From Tribonema minus (lineage: Eukaryota > Sar > Xanthophyceae > Tribonematales > Tribonemataceae), in NCBI GenBank assembly GCA_017506865.1, contig JAFCMP010000162.1:62001-126000 (forward strand): DNA of 64,000 bases, written 5' to 3'. A program made the position numbers and the translations under genes. The notes below the pieces were generated by a model. It was not told where the DNA came from, did no database searches, and saw nothing but the letters and a program-made list of their open reading frames with translations. Below, piece by piece: positions 1 to 8,833 of this stretch (the stretch's first letter is position 1; every line of letters starts with the position of its first letter).

Positions 1-1188
1 CAGCAACCACCTACGCAGCAGCCGCCGCTGCGGCCGACAGCAGGTGGTGGCACTGGTGCGGATGCTGCTTGCGTACTTGACGCCAGTGCTCTGCAGTTGC
101 AGTGTAGCCTGAAGCGCCCCAATCAGAGCGCGCTTGCAGATGCCGTCGCTACCGAGCTTGCAGATAAGGTGGAGGCGGACCTGCAACAGCTGCCGCAGGG
201 CACGCAACGCACGCAAGCACTTGCTCGATTCCGGTCGCAGCGCCACATGCACTCGATCGGCATGGCATTCCTCAACGAGCCCATGTACTCCACAACGGCT
301 TCGTTCGATGGCCTATCCTGGCAGCTGGCCGTCAAACGCGCCATCGGAGTAGAGGAGCAGACGGCAGGCTGCAAGCTGTGCGGGAAGTCGCCGGGCGGCA
401 CCCTGCTTGCACGGCTGTGTCAAGCGCCACGCGTCAAGGCGCACGACACCATCGTCCACAATAGCGTCAAGAGGGCCACGCAGCGCCTCCTGCGGCATTA
501 TCTCAAAACGGGCCTGGTTGACGAGGACTACACGCCGTTTCTGGGGTCCGCCGGGCCGCCGGGGAGTCGCAGGATGGACATCGTGCTGCCTGCCAACGCC
601 TTCCCGGTGACCGGCTACGACGACCCGACACGCCACCTACCGCTCATGGTGGACGTTACCTGCTTCGAGGCACAGGTGGCGTCGCGGGCGGCTAAGACTG
701 CAGCAGACCCCGAGCGATGCTGCCGCGACCAAGAGGCCGCCAAATACACCCACTATTCTGGTCATTATGATCAAAATTGCTACAAACTTGCCACTTTGGC
801 AATAGGGTCATTTGGCAGCATCGGGGAGCAGGGGCGGAAGCTGCTGGAGGCTGTGGCAACGGAGTATGCCAGCAGGATGTCAGTGCCCGGAGGAGCGCGC
901 CCTAAAGCTCTCAAGGGCATCGCCCTCGCGCGCTTACGCTCGGCACTGTCGGCAGCGCTCCACATGGCGTACTCTGGCCGTGTCATGACACACATGGCAG
1001 AATCCAGGGGGGGGGGCACATGGAGGAGGACGTAGGGGAGGACCCCGAGATGCCATTTGGCGGCGGTGGCGTTTGAGTGGTTGTCGTTGCGACACTTTCA
1101 GACTGTCATACGACATGTAGATTCCTTACAGCTAGATGCCAATCATCTGGGCTTTTTCGCGCCCTGAGCGAGAATTAATAAAAAGTAC
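1..1188 (+). mobile_element. 3' end of an RLE-type non-LTR retrotransposon, copy A
   Basis: Open from the window edge to a stop at 1033-1035. It encodes the C-terminal part of the same protein as the longer copy at 38.9-42.25 kb: a linker, a C-x2-C...H-x4-C type zinc finger (bases about 370-420) and a PD-(D/E)XK nuclease-like domain with the RRMDIV and VDVTCFEAQ segments. The last residues differ from the longer copy because the G run near base 1007 has 10 Gs instead of 11, which shifts the frame and gives an earlier stop. The 3' untranslated region ends in AATTAATAAAAAGTAC at 1188. The true 5' limit lies outside the window. The element is nearly identical to the longer copy, so it inserted or duplicated recently. 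Confidence 0.85.
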
Positions 1189-1224
1189 AACATGTACCGA
1201 GACACGTGCATGGCACATGTGTCG

Positions 1225-2577
1225 ACAACACCTGGACGCACACGGCGCATGCAGCAGCGGCAGCCGCCGGCGTCAACTCAGGCACTGCGCGTTCCACACC
1301 AGCAATGCTATAGTATACCACTGGTGACCAGGCGCAGCAGCAGCAGAGGTGTGCCTGCCCCTCATGCGGACGATCGCCACAGCTGCCGCATCCCTACGTG
1401 CAGCAACAGGCGACAAGCTGGAACATATGCTGCCACCAGCGCTCATGCATCAGCAGCAACAGCCACATATGCAGCAGCCGCCGCCGCGGCCGCCAGCAGG
1501 TGGTGGCACCGGTGCGGATGGTGTACTTGACATCAGTGCTCTGCAATTGCAGTGTAACCTAACCTGTGTGTGTGTGAGGACCCTCAATCAGAGTTCGCTT
1601 GCAGATGCCGTCGCCTCCGAGCTTGCAGAAAATGTGGAGGCGGACCTGCAGTTGCCGCAGGGCACGCAGTGCACGCAAGCGCTTGCTCGATTCTGGTCAC
1701 AGCGCCACATGCACTCGATTGGCATGGCATTCCTCAAAGAGCCGATGCTGGCCGTCAAACGCGCCATCGGAGTAGAGGAGCAGACGACAGGCCGCAAGCT
1801 GTGCAGGAAGTCGCCGTGCCACGCGTCAAGGCGCTCGACACCATCGTCCATAGCAACGTCAAGGGGGCCACGCAGCGCATCCTGCGGCAATGCCTCGAAC
1901 AGGACTGGTGGACGAGGACTGCACGCCGTTCCTGGGGTCCGCTAGGCCGCCGGGGAGTCGCAGGATGGACATCGTGCTGCCTGCCGACGGCTTCCCGGTG
2001 ACCGGCTACACCGAGACGACCCGTCACTTACCGCTCATGGTGGACGTCACCTGCTTCGAGGCGCAGGTGGCGTTGCGGGCGGCGAAGACAGCAGACCCCG
2101 AACGCTGCTGCCGGGACCAAGAGGCCGCCAAATACACCCACTATTCTGGTCATTATGATCAGAATTGCTACAAACTTGCCACACTGGCAATCGAGTCATT
2201 TGGCAGCATCGGGGAGCAGGGGCGGAAGCTGCTGGAGGCTGTGGCGACGGAGTATGCCAGCAGGATGTCAGTGCCCGGAGGAGCGCGCCCTAAAGCTCTC
2301 AAGGGCATCGCCCTCGCGCGCTTACGCTCGGCACTGTCGGCAGCGCTCCACATGGCGTACTCTGGCCGTGTCATGACACACATGGCAGAATCCAGGGGGG
2401 GGGGGCACATGGAGGAGGACGTAGGGGAGGACCCCGAAATGCCATTTGGCGGCGGCGGCGTTTGAGTGGTTGTCGTTGCGACACTTTCAGACTGTCATAC
2501 GACATGTAGATTCCTTACAGCTAGATGCCAATCATCTGGGCTTTTTCGCGCCCTGAGCGAGAATTAATAAAAAGTAC
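1225..2577 (+). mobile_element. Older, decayed retrotransposon 3' fragment, copy B
   Basis: Aligns with bases of the longer element from about 40,880 to 42,253 but carries many substitutions and several deletions. The zinc-finger/linker region (about 1349-1945) and the nuclease region (about 1890-2465) therefore fall in different frames. The 3' half (2040-2577) is much closer to the other copies than the 5' half. This suggests gene conversion or a composite origin (inference). It ends in the same AAAAAGTAC tail and directly abuts copy C. Confidence 0.8.
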
Positions 2578-3648
2578 ATGCAGATGCCGTCGCTACCGAG
2601 CTTGCAGATAAGGTGGAGGCGGACCTGCAACAGCTGCCGCAGGGCACGCAACGCACGCAAGCACTTGCTCGATTCCGGTCGCAGCGCCACATGCACTCGA
2701 TCGGCATGGCATTCCTCAACGAGCCCATGTACTCCACAACGGCTTCGTTCGATGGCCTATCCTGGCAGCTGGCCGTCAAACGCGCCATCGGAGTAGAGGA
2801 GCAGACGGCAGGCTGCAAGCTGTGCGGGAAGTCGCCGGGCGGCACCCTGCATGCACGGCTGTGTCAAGCGCCACGCGTCAAGGCGCACGACACCATCGTC
2901 CACAATAGCGTCAAGAGGGCCACGCAGCGCATCCTGCGGCAATACCTCAAAACGGGACTGGTTGACGAGGACTACACGCCGTTTCTGGGGTCCGCCGGGC
3001 CGCTGGGGAGTCGTAGGATGGACATCGTGCTTCCTGCCGACGCCTTCCCGGTGACCGGCTACGACGACCCGACACGCCACCTACCGCTCATGGTGGACAT
3101 CACCTGCTTCGAGGCACAGGTGGCGTCGCGGGCGGCGAAGACTGCAGCAGACCCTGAGCGATGCTGCCGCGACCAGGAGGCCGCCAAGACTACCCACTAT
3201 TCTGGTCATTATGATCAGAATTGCTACAAACTTGCCACTTTGGCAATAGGGTCATTTGGCAGCATCGGGGAGCAGGGGCGGAAGCTGCTGGAGGCTGTGG
3301 CGACGGAGTATGCCAGCAGGATGTCAGCGCCCGGAGGAGCGGGCCCTAAAGCTCTTGATTGCATCGCCCTGGCGTGCTTACGCTCGGCACTGTCGGCAGC
3401 GCTCCACATGGCGTACTCTGGCCGTGTCATGACACACATGGCAGAATCCAGGGGGGGGGGGGGGGCACTTGGAGGAGGACGTAGGGGAGGATCCCGAGAT
3501 ACTATTTGGCGGCGGCGGCGTTTGAGTGGTTGTCGTTGAGACATTTTCAGACTGTCACACGACATGTAGATTCCGTACAGCAAGCTTCAAGTTAGATGCC
3601 ATTCATCTGGGCTTTTCGCGCCCTGAGCGAGAATTCAACAAGAAGTAC
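2578..3648 (+). mobile_element. 5'-truncated retrotransposon 3' fragment, copy C
   Basis: Begins inside the coding region at the sequence GCAGATGCCGTCGCTACC, immediately after the tail of copy B. Its frame is open from about 2580 to 3539. The G run near 3451 has 15 Gs and changes the frame at the C terminus. The 3' tail is slightly diverged (GAATTCAACAAGAAGTAC). 5' truncation with an intact 3' end is the usual product of target-primed reverse transcription. Insertion at the 3' end of an existing copy suggests a preference for that tail. Confidence 0.85.
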
Positions 3649-4550
3649 TCAGGTCTCCCTGAGAGTAAATAACCCCCCACCCCCACCCCACCCCACCTCA
3701 CCTTTTCGCTTTTGACCTACTGCACGTGCGAGCGATCTGACAGCTGGTGTTAGGTCTAACGAAACTGACAGCGCACAGCTCAGCTCATGTTGAGGTTGGG
3801 TCCTGTTGAGCACTGACGTGGCTCTTCATATTTGCCTCCTGGGTTCTCAATGATCACTCTTCTAGCAACACATGCACTAGCCGCGAGTCTTGTGTCTGCT
3901 TGGGTCCCTTGGTTGTCCTTTCCTCAGGCTGGCACGGTGGTGAGCTTTACGCTCTCAGAAACTAAACACCGTGGCAGAGTAGGACACCCAAGGTGGACCC
4001 AATGCAAAGTGCAGAACAGCACTAGACCAGGGCAGGATGGTAGTGTAAAGAACTGATTATTGTGTAGATGCTTGTGCAAGGGGAGAAACAGTCCTGACGC
4101 AGGGTCGGAATAGTACTGAAGTGGTGCTGGACCAGTACATGTTGGACTAACAAGAGTAACTCCACTGTGGTAAGAACCTGTGCAGGTATGTAGGCACATA
4201 CCGTATAGTACCGTGTGACAATGTAGGGTATGTAGGTTTCATACTCCGTCAAGGTCGGTCTGCTCTGAATACTTATGACGCGATTGGCGTCAAGCGCCAT
4301 GCTGTAGCCACGGCGCTGTTCAAGAGAGGTGCACAAGAACCCTACATTGCCTGTGAGAACAAAGTGCGAACTACATCACGCTGTCGGTCGGGACGCTTAC
4401 CAGCAGCAGCAGCGCTGATGATCGATTTGCGCTGTGATATTGTCACCCCTGACTGATGCGGCGCTGAAGCCGTTAGGAGTCTCCTCTGAGACATCTCAGT
4501 GCAGACCTGGTTGTCAGCTCGCAGTCTGGGAAACCATGTCTGTGTGCGAT

Positions 4551-4850
4551 TTGAGACCCTCCCCGCCCCCCGCCCCATCCCGGAGGGGGGGGAAGGGGGG
4601 GGCAAACCTAGCAGGCAGGCCCTGGCACAGCTCATCTGACTTCAGGGCGGCCAACGGTTTGAGCGGTCAATCACGCATTCATATGCAATCTGTGTTTGTG
4701 GACAAGCGCAGGTGCTGCTGTTGTACAGGCCGTGGGTGTGCGCGAAGCGAGACGCCCCCCCCCCCCGGAGGGGAGGGAGAACCGGGGGGGGCATTCTAGG
4801 TGGGCTCTGGTACGGCAAACCTAATTCTTGACAGCTCATCGGTGGGTAAT
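4551..4850. repeat. Duplicated G/C-tract segment
   Basis: Two similar segments about 190 bases apart (about 4551-4640 and 4750-4850). Each has a C-run followed by CGGAGGGG and long G-runs, then GCAAACCTA and, slightly later, ACAGCTCATC. The C-run/G-run pairs could fold into a hairpin, and the G-runs could form a quadruplex. A third, weaker echo follows: a GGTGCTGCT...TGTACA segment occurs at about 4710 and again near 4985. Confidence 0.6.
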
Positions 4851-5305
4851 ATATCTATAGGTTCAGGTAAAGCGCAGGCGAGATACGTGTACATCCCCCC
4901 GCCGTTGGGTGTGTGTGTGTGTGTGCATCAGCGTGCAGACGCTGCAAATCACGAGTTCCCGGTGAATCAATTACAAAAGCGAAGGTGCTGCTTTGTACAT
5001 CACTCAAGCGTAGATCACATTAGGTGTGTGTGAAGATCAGAGAACGGTGCGTTCACATACCCAGGACTCGAGTCAGAGGTGCTAATGTAAGTGGCTCACA
5101 ATTTATTTATTTTTTGCTTGATGTGCCCAAGTGCCACCTACACTTGTCATGGACATGGCAATGCACACCATGATACTCCTTCGCCGAATTCAAACGTATC
5201 GCTCCGAAGTTGTCATCTTCCCCCCTGATCCTAGGTATTTGGTATGCCAAGCAGCATTTGTTCCATGTCGCCAGCACTCGGTGCGACCTCACATGGCGCT
5301 GACAA

Positions 5306-5350
5306 AACCATTTATAAAGGCAAGGAGGCCGGGTTGCCCATGCGATCGAC
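5306..5350 (-). repeat. Relic of the 3' end of the second retrotransposon family
   Basis: About 40 bases (TAAAGGCAAGGAGGCCGGGT and following) match bases about 58,013-58,055, which lie just beyond the stop of the retrotransposon ORF at 58.1-61.5 kb. Nothing coding remains here. Read on the minus strand it would be a severely 5'-truncated insertion. Confidence 0.4.
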
Positions 5351-6466
5351 AACACCATCGCCGCATTCACCATAGCTTCTACTTGAATTAGGGTTTCTTG
5401 GTATGACGCCCGACGCCCGACGTCGAAGATCATTCCCTTGTCGGCGGGCGTCAACGGTCTGCGAGCGAGCGCAAGCGAGCGCGCGCCGTGCGCACGCCTT
5501 CTACTTCGTGCGAGGACTAATTATTTATGAGACGTACCCTAAATCCGGGGCATGACCTATGTGAGGGAGGTCGGTTAGGGTTGGCTAACCCTATGTGGTG
5601 CTGCGCGTGATGTACTCCACAGCAGGAGGCAGCGAGACGTGTCCCAGTCGCCTTAGATACATTCGTGCTTACCTACCGAGCGCTTCACTCCAACGTGGGC
5701 GTTGGCGCCTAAGAAACCAGATTTCGTGTTGGGGCCTCTCGGTGTGAACAGCAGCGTTGATGCACACCACTCCTGCTAGAGGCAGTGCGCTGCGGTGCTA
5801 CCTCTATGATGAAACAGACGTTAGTTCATGCTAGCTACTGCCTAGCCCCGCGTCGCCGCTGTGCCTTACAGCGCGCGCCATCACCATCTTTCAAGAAAAC
5901 TAAAAAAGTTGCGCACGCTGAAAACTTATCAACTTCTCTGCATCAGTACGGTTTGCGACACTGACTGGCGCGTCGGATAGCCCGTAGTGCTTTCCATAAG
6001 ACTAAGTATGGGTCTGGCCTGAAGCCATCGCCATCTTGGTGCTAGCTTAGGAAGAACTGATTTTTGATTTATGTTTTTGACCCGTTCGTGACGTGGTGAG
6101 CTTTTCAGGCCGAACGGATACGTAGCATTGAAGCCCTATGCGCACATGAGTTCTTGTTAAGGCCATCATGGCAACAAAGGCCGGGAGCAACGGCGTAGCA
6201 GCAGTTAACCTATCGTATTGGCCATCGCCACCGCACCTGACAACTATGAGGCGGATGTCCACAGCAGCGCTTTCAAATAGAGGTGATTGTTGACTGTAAA
6301 ACGACGAGTCATGGTCGCATTGCTTAGATTTCTCTCTACAGAGTCTACATGTAAGCAGGACAAAACATATGCCATTTGACGATTTCGTCTGGAAGTGATC
6401 GTCAACGCGCATCGAGACAGAGTGACTGTCAAGTTGCCGCATGATACATGCGGGATTGTGGTAGTA

Positions 6467-6524
6467 AGCTTTACATCAATTATCTGGGCTTTTTTGCGCC
6501 CTCAGCGAGAACTGATCAAAAGCA
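6467..6524 (+). repeat. Diverged tail of the first retrotransposon family
   Basis: About 55 bases match the 3' untranslated tail shared by copies A-C and the longer element (ATCTGGGCTTTTT, then GCGCCCT, AGCGAGAA and AAAAG blocks), with substitutions. No coding part is attached. It appears to be an old, very short insertion just upstream of the multicopper oxidase fragment. Confidence 0.6.
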
Positions 6525-6716
6525 CCTCTTTACCAACGATTTGTCTGGTTCCATCTATCAATTGTGAGTGCCAACAGGACGGCCATCCGTTCCGCACCTA
6601 TCTCCGCAAGGTGCAGACTGAGCTGTGTCATGTCTACTTTGGACTGGTTGTTTGCCGTATTATGCTGGCAAAATGCGTGTGTTTTCCATCACTGAAGCTT
6701 ATGTCAAAGACAGCAG

Positions 6717-7724
6717 ACACTTGCCCTGGACGGGGTCCCGCTCACACTGGGGTCAACGGTGCAGTGGGACGTGTCCTTTTCCTTCCTGCACCCGCTGCAC
6801 ACGCACGTGAACCACATGCAGCTCGGCCCCGTCACGGCGGCAAACCAGTGGTCGTTTCTGCCCGGGTGGCACGTTGCTGGCGACTGGATAGATACGCTGG
6901 CCGCGCCTGGCACTGTACCCGTGTACATACGCCCTGAGCGGTACACGGGCAAGATGGTGGTGCACTGCCATGTGGCGTACCACGCTGACAGCCTGGGCAT
7001 GACGGCTGCCATGGCCATTTCAGGTTCGGGTGACGGGCCGAATGACATCCCTGTTGTCACAAACTATGGCACATGCACCATGGCGCCACCCAAGAATCAG
7101 CCTTACACAGTCAATGCGCCATTTGCAATCACCTCTTCTGGGGCCAAAATGCTGGCGTACAAATTTGACCGCGGCGGCGAAGGCATCGCCTACAAAAACC
7201 ACAACATCGGCCGGCGCACAATTCTTCACTTGGACAGGATCAACACGGGCATCGTGCGCAATGACGGTGCATCCGTGGAGGTCGACTACAGCTCTGCCTT
7301 CGGGCGCTACTTTGTGACCGGCGTCCGCAACGCCGAGTGGATGCTCTACACCGTCACAGTCCAGACCGCCGGCGTCTACAGCGCCGCGCTTCACGTCGCT
7401 GCACCCTTCCGCGAGGACCAAGTCCCCATCACCATGAACTGGTCCCTCTGGCTGGATCCCAGCAGCGGCAGCGGCTGCCCCAACCCGGGGTCCTCGGCGC
7501 TACTGGTCAGGGTAAGAGACGATGGTTGGAAGGGGACGGGACCGACGGCGCCTGCGCCCATCAAGGCGCATCCCGAGGCTGTAGTCAGCCGCTTGAAGTT
7601 CAACCTGCCCGCCGGGGTGCACACACTGTCGCTGTGCTTCGAGGGCAGCGCAGGCGGCTTCGAGCTGTACTACCTCGAGTGCTCAAGAGCACGTGACCCA
7701 TCTGAAGCAATGGCGTCAACATAA
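6717..7724 (+). CDS. Multicopper oxidase C-terminal cupredoxin plus beta-sandwich domain (partial)
   Basis: The frame contains HPLHTH near the start and HCHVAYHADSLGM about 75 residues later. These are the C-terminal copper-ligand motifs of multicopper oxidases (type 1, 2 and 3 sites, with the Cys and the axial Met both present). About 200 residues follow with a jelly-roll look, ending in FNLPAGVHTLSLCF...YYLEC, which resembles carbohydrate-binding module 6-like domains (weaker call). The first two or three cupredoxin domains expected of a complete enzyme are not seen upstream. The frame can be followed back to about 6711, where AGACAGCAG could be a splice acceptor, so this may be a last exon or a 5'-truncated gene. 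It ends in TAA. It is GC-rich like the host flanks and is probably a host gene. Confidence 0.75.
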   Translation, partial: TLALDGVPLTLGSTVQWDVSFSFLHPLHTHVNHMQLGPVTAANQWSFLPGWHVAGDWIDTLAAPGTVPVYIRPERYTGKMVVHCHVAYHADSLGMTAAMAISGSGDGPNDIPVVTNYGTCTMAPPKNQPYTVNAPFAITSSGAKMLAYKFDRGGEGIAYKNHNIGRRTILHLDRINTGIVRNDGASVEVDYSSAFGRYFVTGVRNAEWMLYTVTVQTAGVYSAALHVAAPFREDQVPITMNWSLWLDPSSGSGCPNPGSSALLVRVRDDGWKGTGPTAPAPIKAHPEAVVSRLKFNLPAGVHTLSLCFEGSAGGFELYYLECSRARDPSEAMAST

Positions 7725-7747
7725 AGGGTGTTGTCGACAGTTGTACG

Positions 7748-7826
7748 GGAGCATTAGCTCAGTGAGTCCTGTCACTCCAGTTGCGGGAGTAAGGTCTCAG
7801 GTTCAAATCTCACACCGTGCCTAATG
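7748..7826 (+). other. tRNA-like sequence with pol III A and B boxes
   Basis: TAGCTCAGTGAG (A-box-like) and GGTTCAAATC (B-box-like) are spaced as in a tRNA. A 5-bp stem ACTCC/GGAGT encloses a 7-base loop with TTG in the anticodon position. The T-stem and acceptor stem pair poorly, and the base before the anticodon is G instead of T. It is therefore more likely a decayed tRNA-Gln or the head of a tRNA-derived SINE than a working tRNA. Confidence 0.35.
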
Positions 7827-8159
7827 TTATTCATACTCGAATGTGACAGACCTCCACCTCTTCGGGCGGGCTAGTTCCCGGGTGTGGGCTTCTGCCTAAT
7901 GGCTTAAATTGATACCAATGATATGAAGTCCGCAAACTGCGAAAGCCTTTTTCAGAAGGTTCATGGAATGCCGTCGGTGGCCTAGGTTGTAATTTAACAA
8001 GAGGCATCTGGTCATCTCCTGCTAATGTTGATTAACAGCTGGTTGTAATTAGTCGCATCAATGATTGCAGGGAACTTTAGGGCACACACATCCATGCAGT
8101 TTGAGCATGCATCACTCAGGCTGCACTACACGCAAGATACTTATCTATCATGAAATGCT
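7827..8159. other. Intergenic DNA, nothing recognised
   Basis: About 330 bases between the tRNA-like sequence and the TTTCGGGA repeat cluster. No convincing coding frame or structure was seen. Confidence 0.4.
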
Positions 8160-8340
8160 TTTGAGAGATCTTTGAGCAGCTTTCGGGAGACTTTCGGGAG
8201 CAATGTGGCGAGAGCAACGCTATAGATAGACTTTTGGAACAGTTTCGGGACACTCTTTAGACCACTTTCGGGAGACTTGTAGTACAACAGCAATGCTTTC
8301 GGGGGACTTCCGGGTGACTTTCGGGCAGCTCTCGGGGGCA
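8160..8340. repeat. Cluster of short CTTTCGGGAGA-like repeats
   Basis: Roughly eight imperfect copies of a CTTTCGGGAGACTT-like word occur between 8167 and 8330 with irregular spacing (for example AGCTTTCGGGAGACTTTCGG). They run directly into the 179-bp tandem duplication. Function is unknown; they may be protein-binding sites or slippage products. Confidence 0.55.
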
Positions 8341-8679
8341 CAATAGATAACAACGTGGTGTCACGGCAAACATGCAAGCAGCAAGCACCAGTGCAGCAGC
8401 AGTAGCAGGAACAGAGAACAACCTCTCGACAAATGTAGAGTGCCGCTTATATCTTTATTGACGCCGCTTATTGTGCCGCATGATTATATTGCAGTCTATT
8501 CGGGCAGCTCTCGGGGGCACAATAGATAACAGCGTGGTGTCACGGCAAACATGCAAGCAGCAAGCACCAGTGCAGCAGCAGTAGCAGGAACAGAGAACAA
8601 CCTCTCGACAAATGTAGAGTGCCGCTTATATCTTTATTGACGCCGCTTATTGTGCCGCATGATTATATTGCAGTCTATT
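8321..8679. repeat. Two tandem copies of a 179-bp unit
   Basis: The unit 8321-8499 is repeated at 8500-8678, with a single substitution noticed (ATAACAACG against ATAACAGCG). It contains CAGCAG-rich sequence and TATATCTTTATTGACGCC. It lies just outside the 3' end of the first virus-like gene, close to where the compact gene block begins. Confidence 0.9.
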
Positions 8680-8833
8680 CGGGCCGAACACCACCGAGGT
8701 CTACTTGGTGTACATTCGGGCAATCAATGCCGCGCTCTATATTCGAGCTCCAACATCTAGTTGCCCCAGCTCCCGCTCATTGCTATGCACCGCAATGGTC
8801 ATCCTTGTATGCTCGTATGTGAACACACCCGCC

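Larger units (their letters stand above)
3649..6466. other. Intergenic DNA without a recognisable gene
   Basis: Open frames here are short, overlap on both strands and show no recognisable domain. The stretch holds pyrimidine/G-rich low-complexity sequence (3670-3705), G-rich duplicated segments near 4.55-4.85 kb, a GT microsatellite near 4910-4925, a short retrotransposon tail relic near 5.31 kb and a GAGC-rich stretch near 5460-5490. Confidence 0.5.

Noticed and set aside
8160-8679. CRISPR-like array
   Set aside because: The repeated words are irregularly spaced and imperfect, and the 179-bp unit is only duplicated once; a eukaryotic setting and no cas genes.
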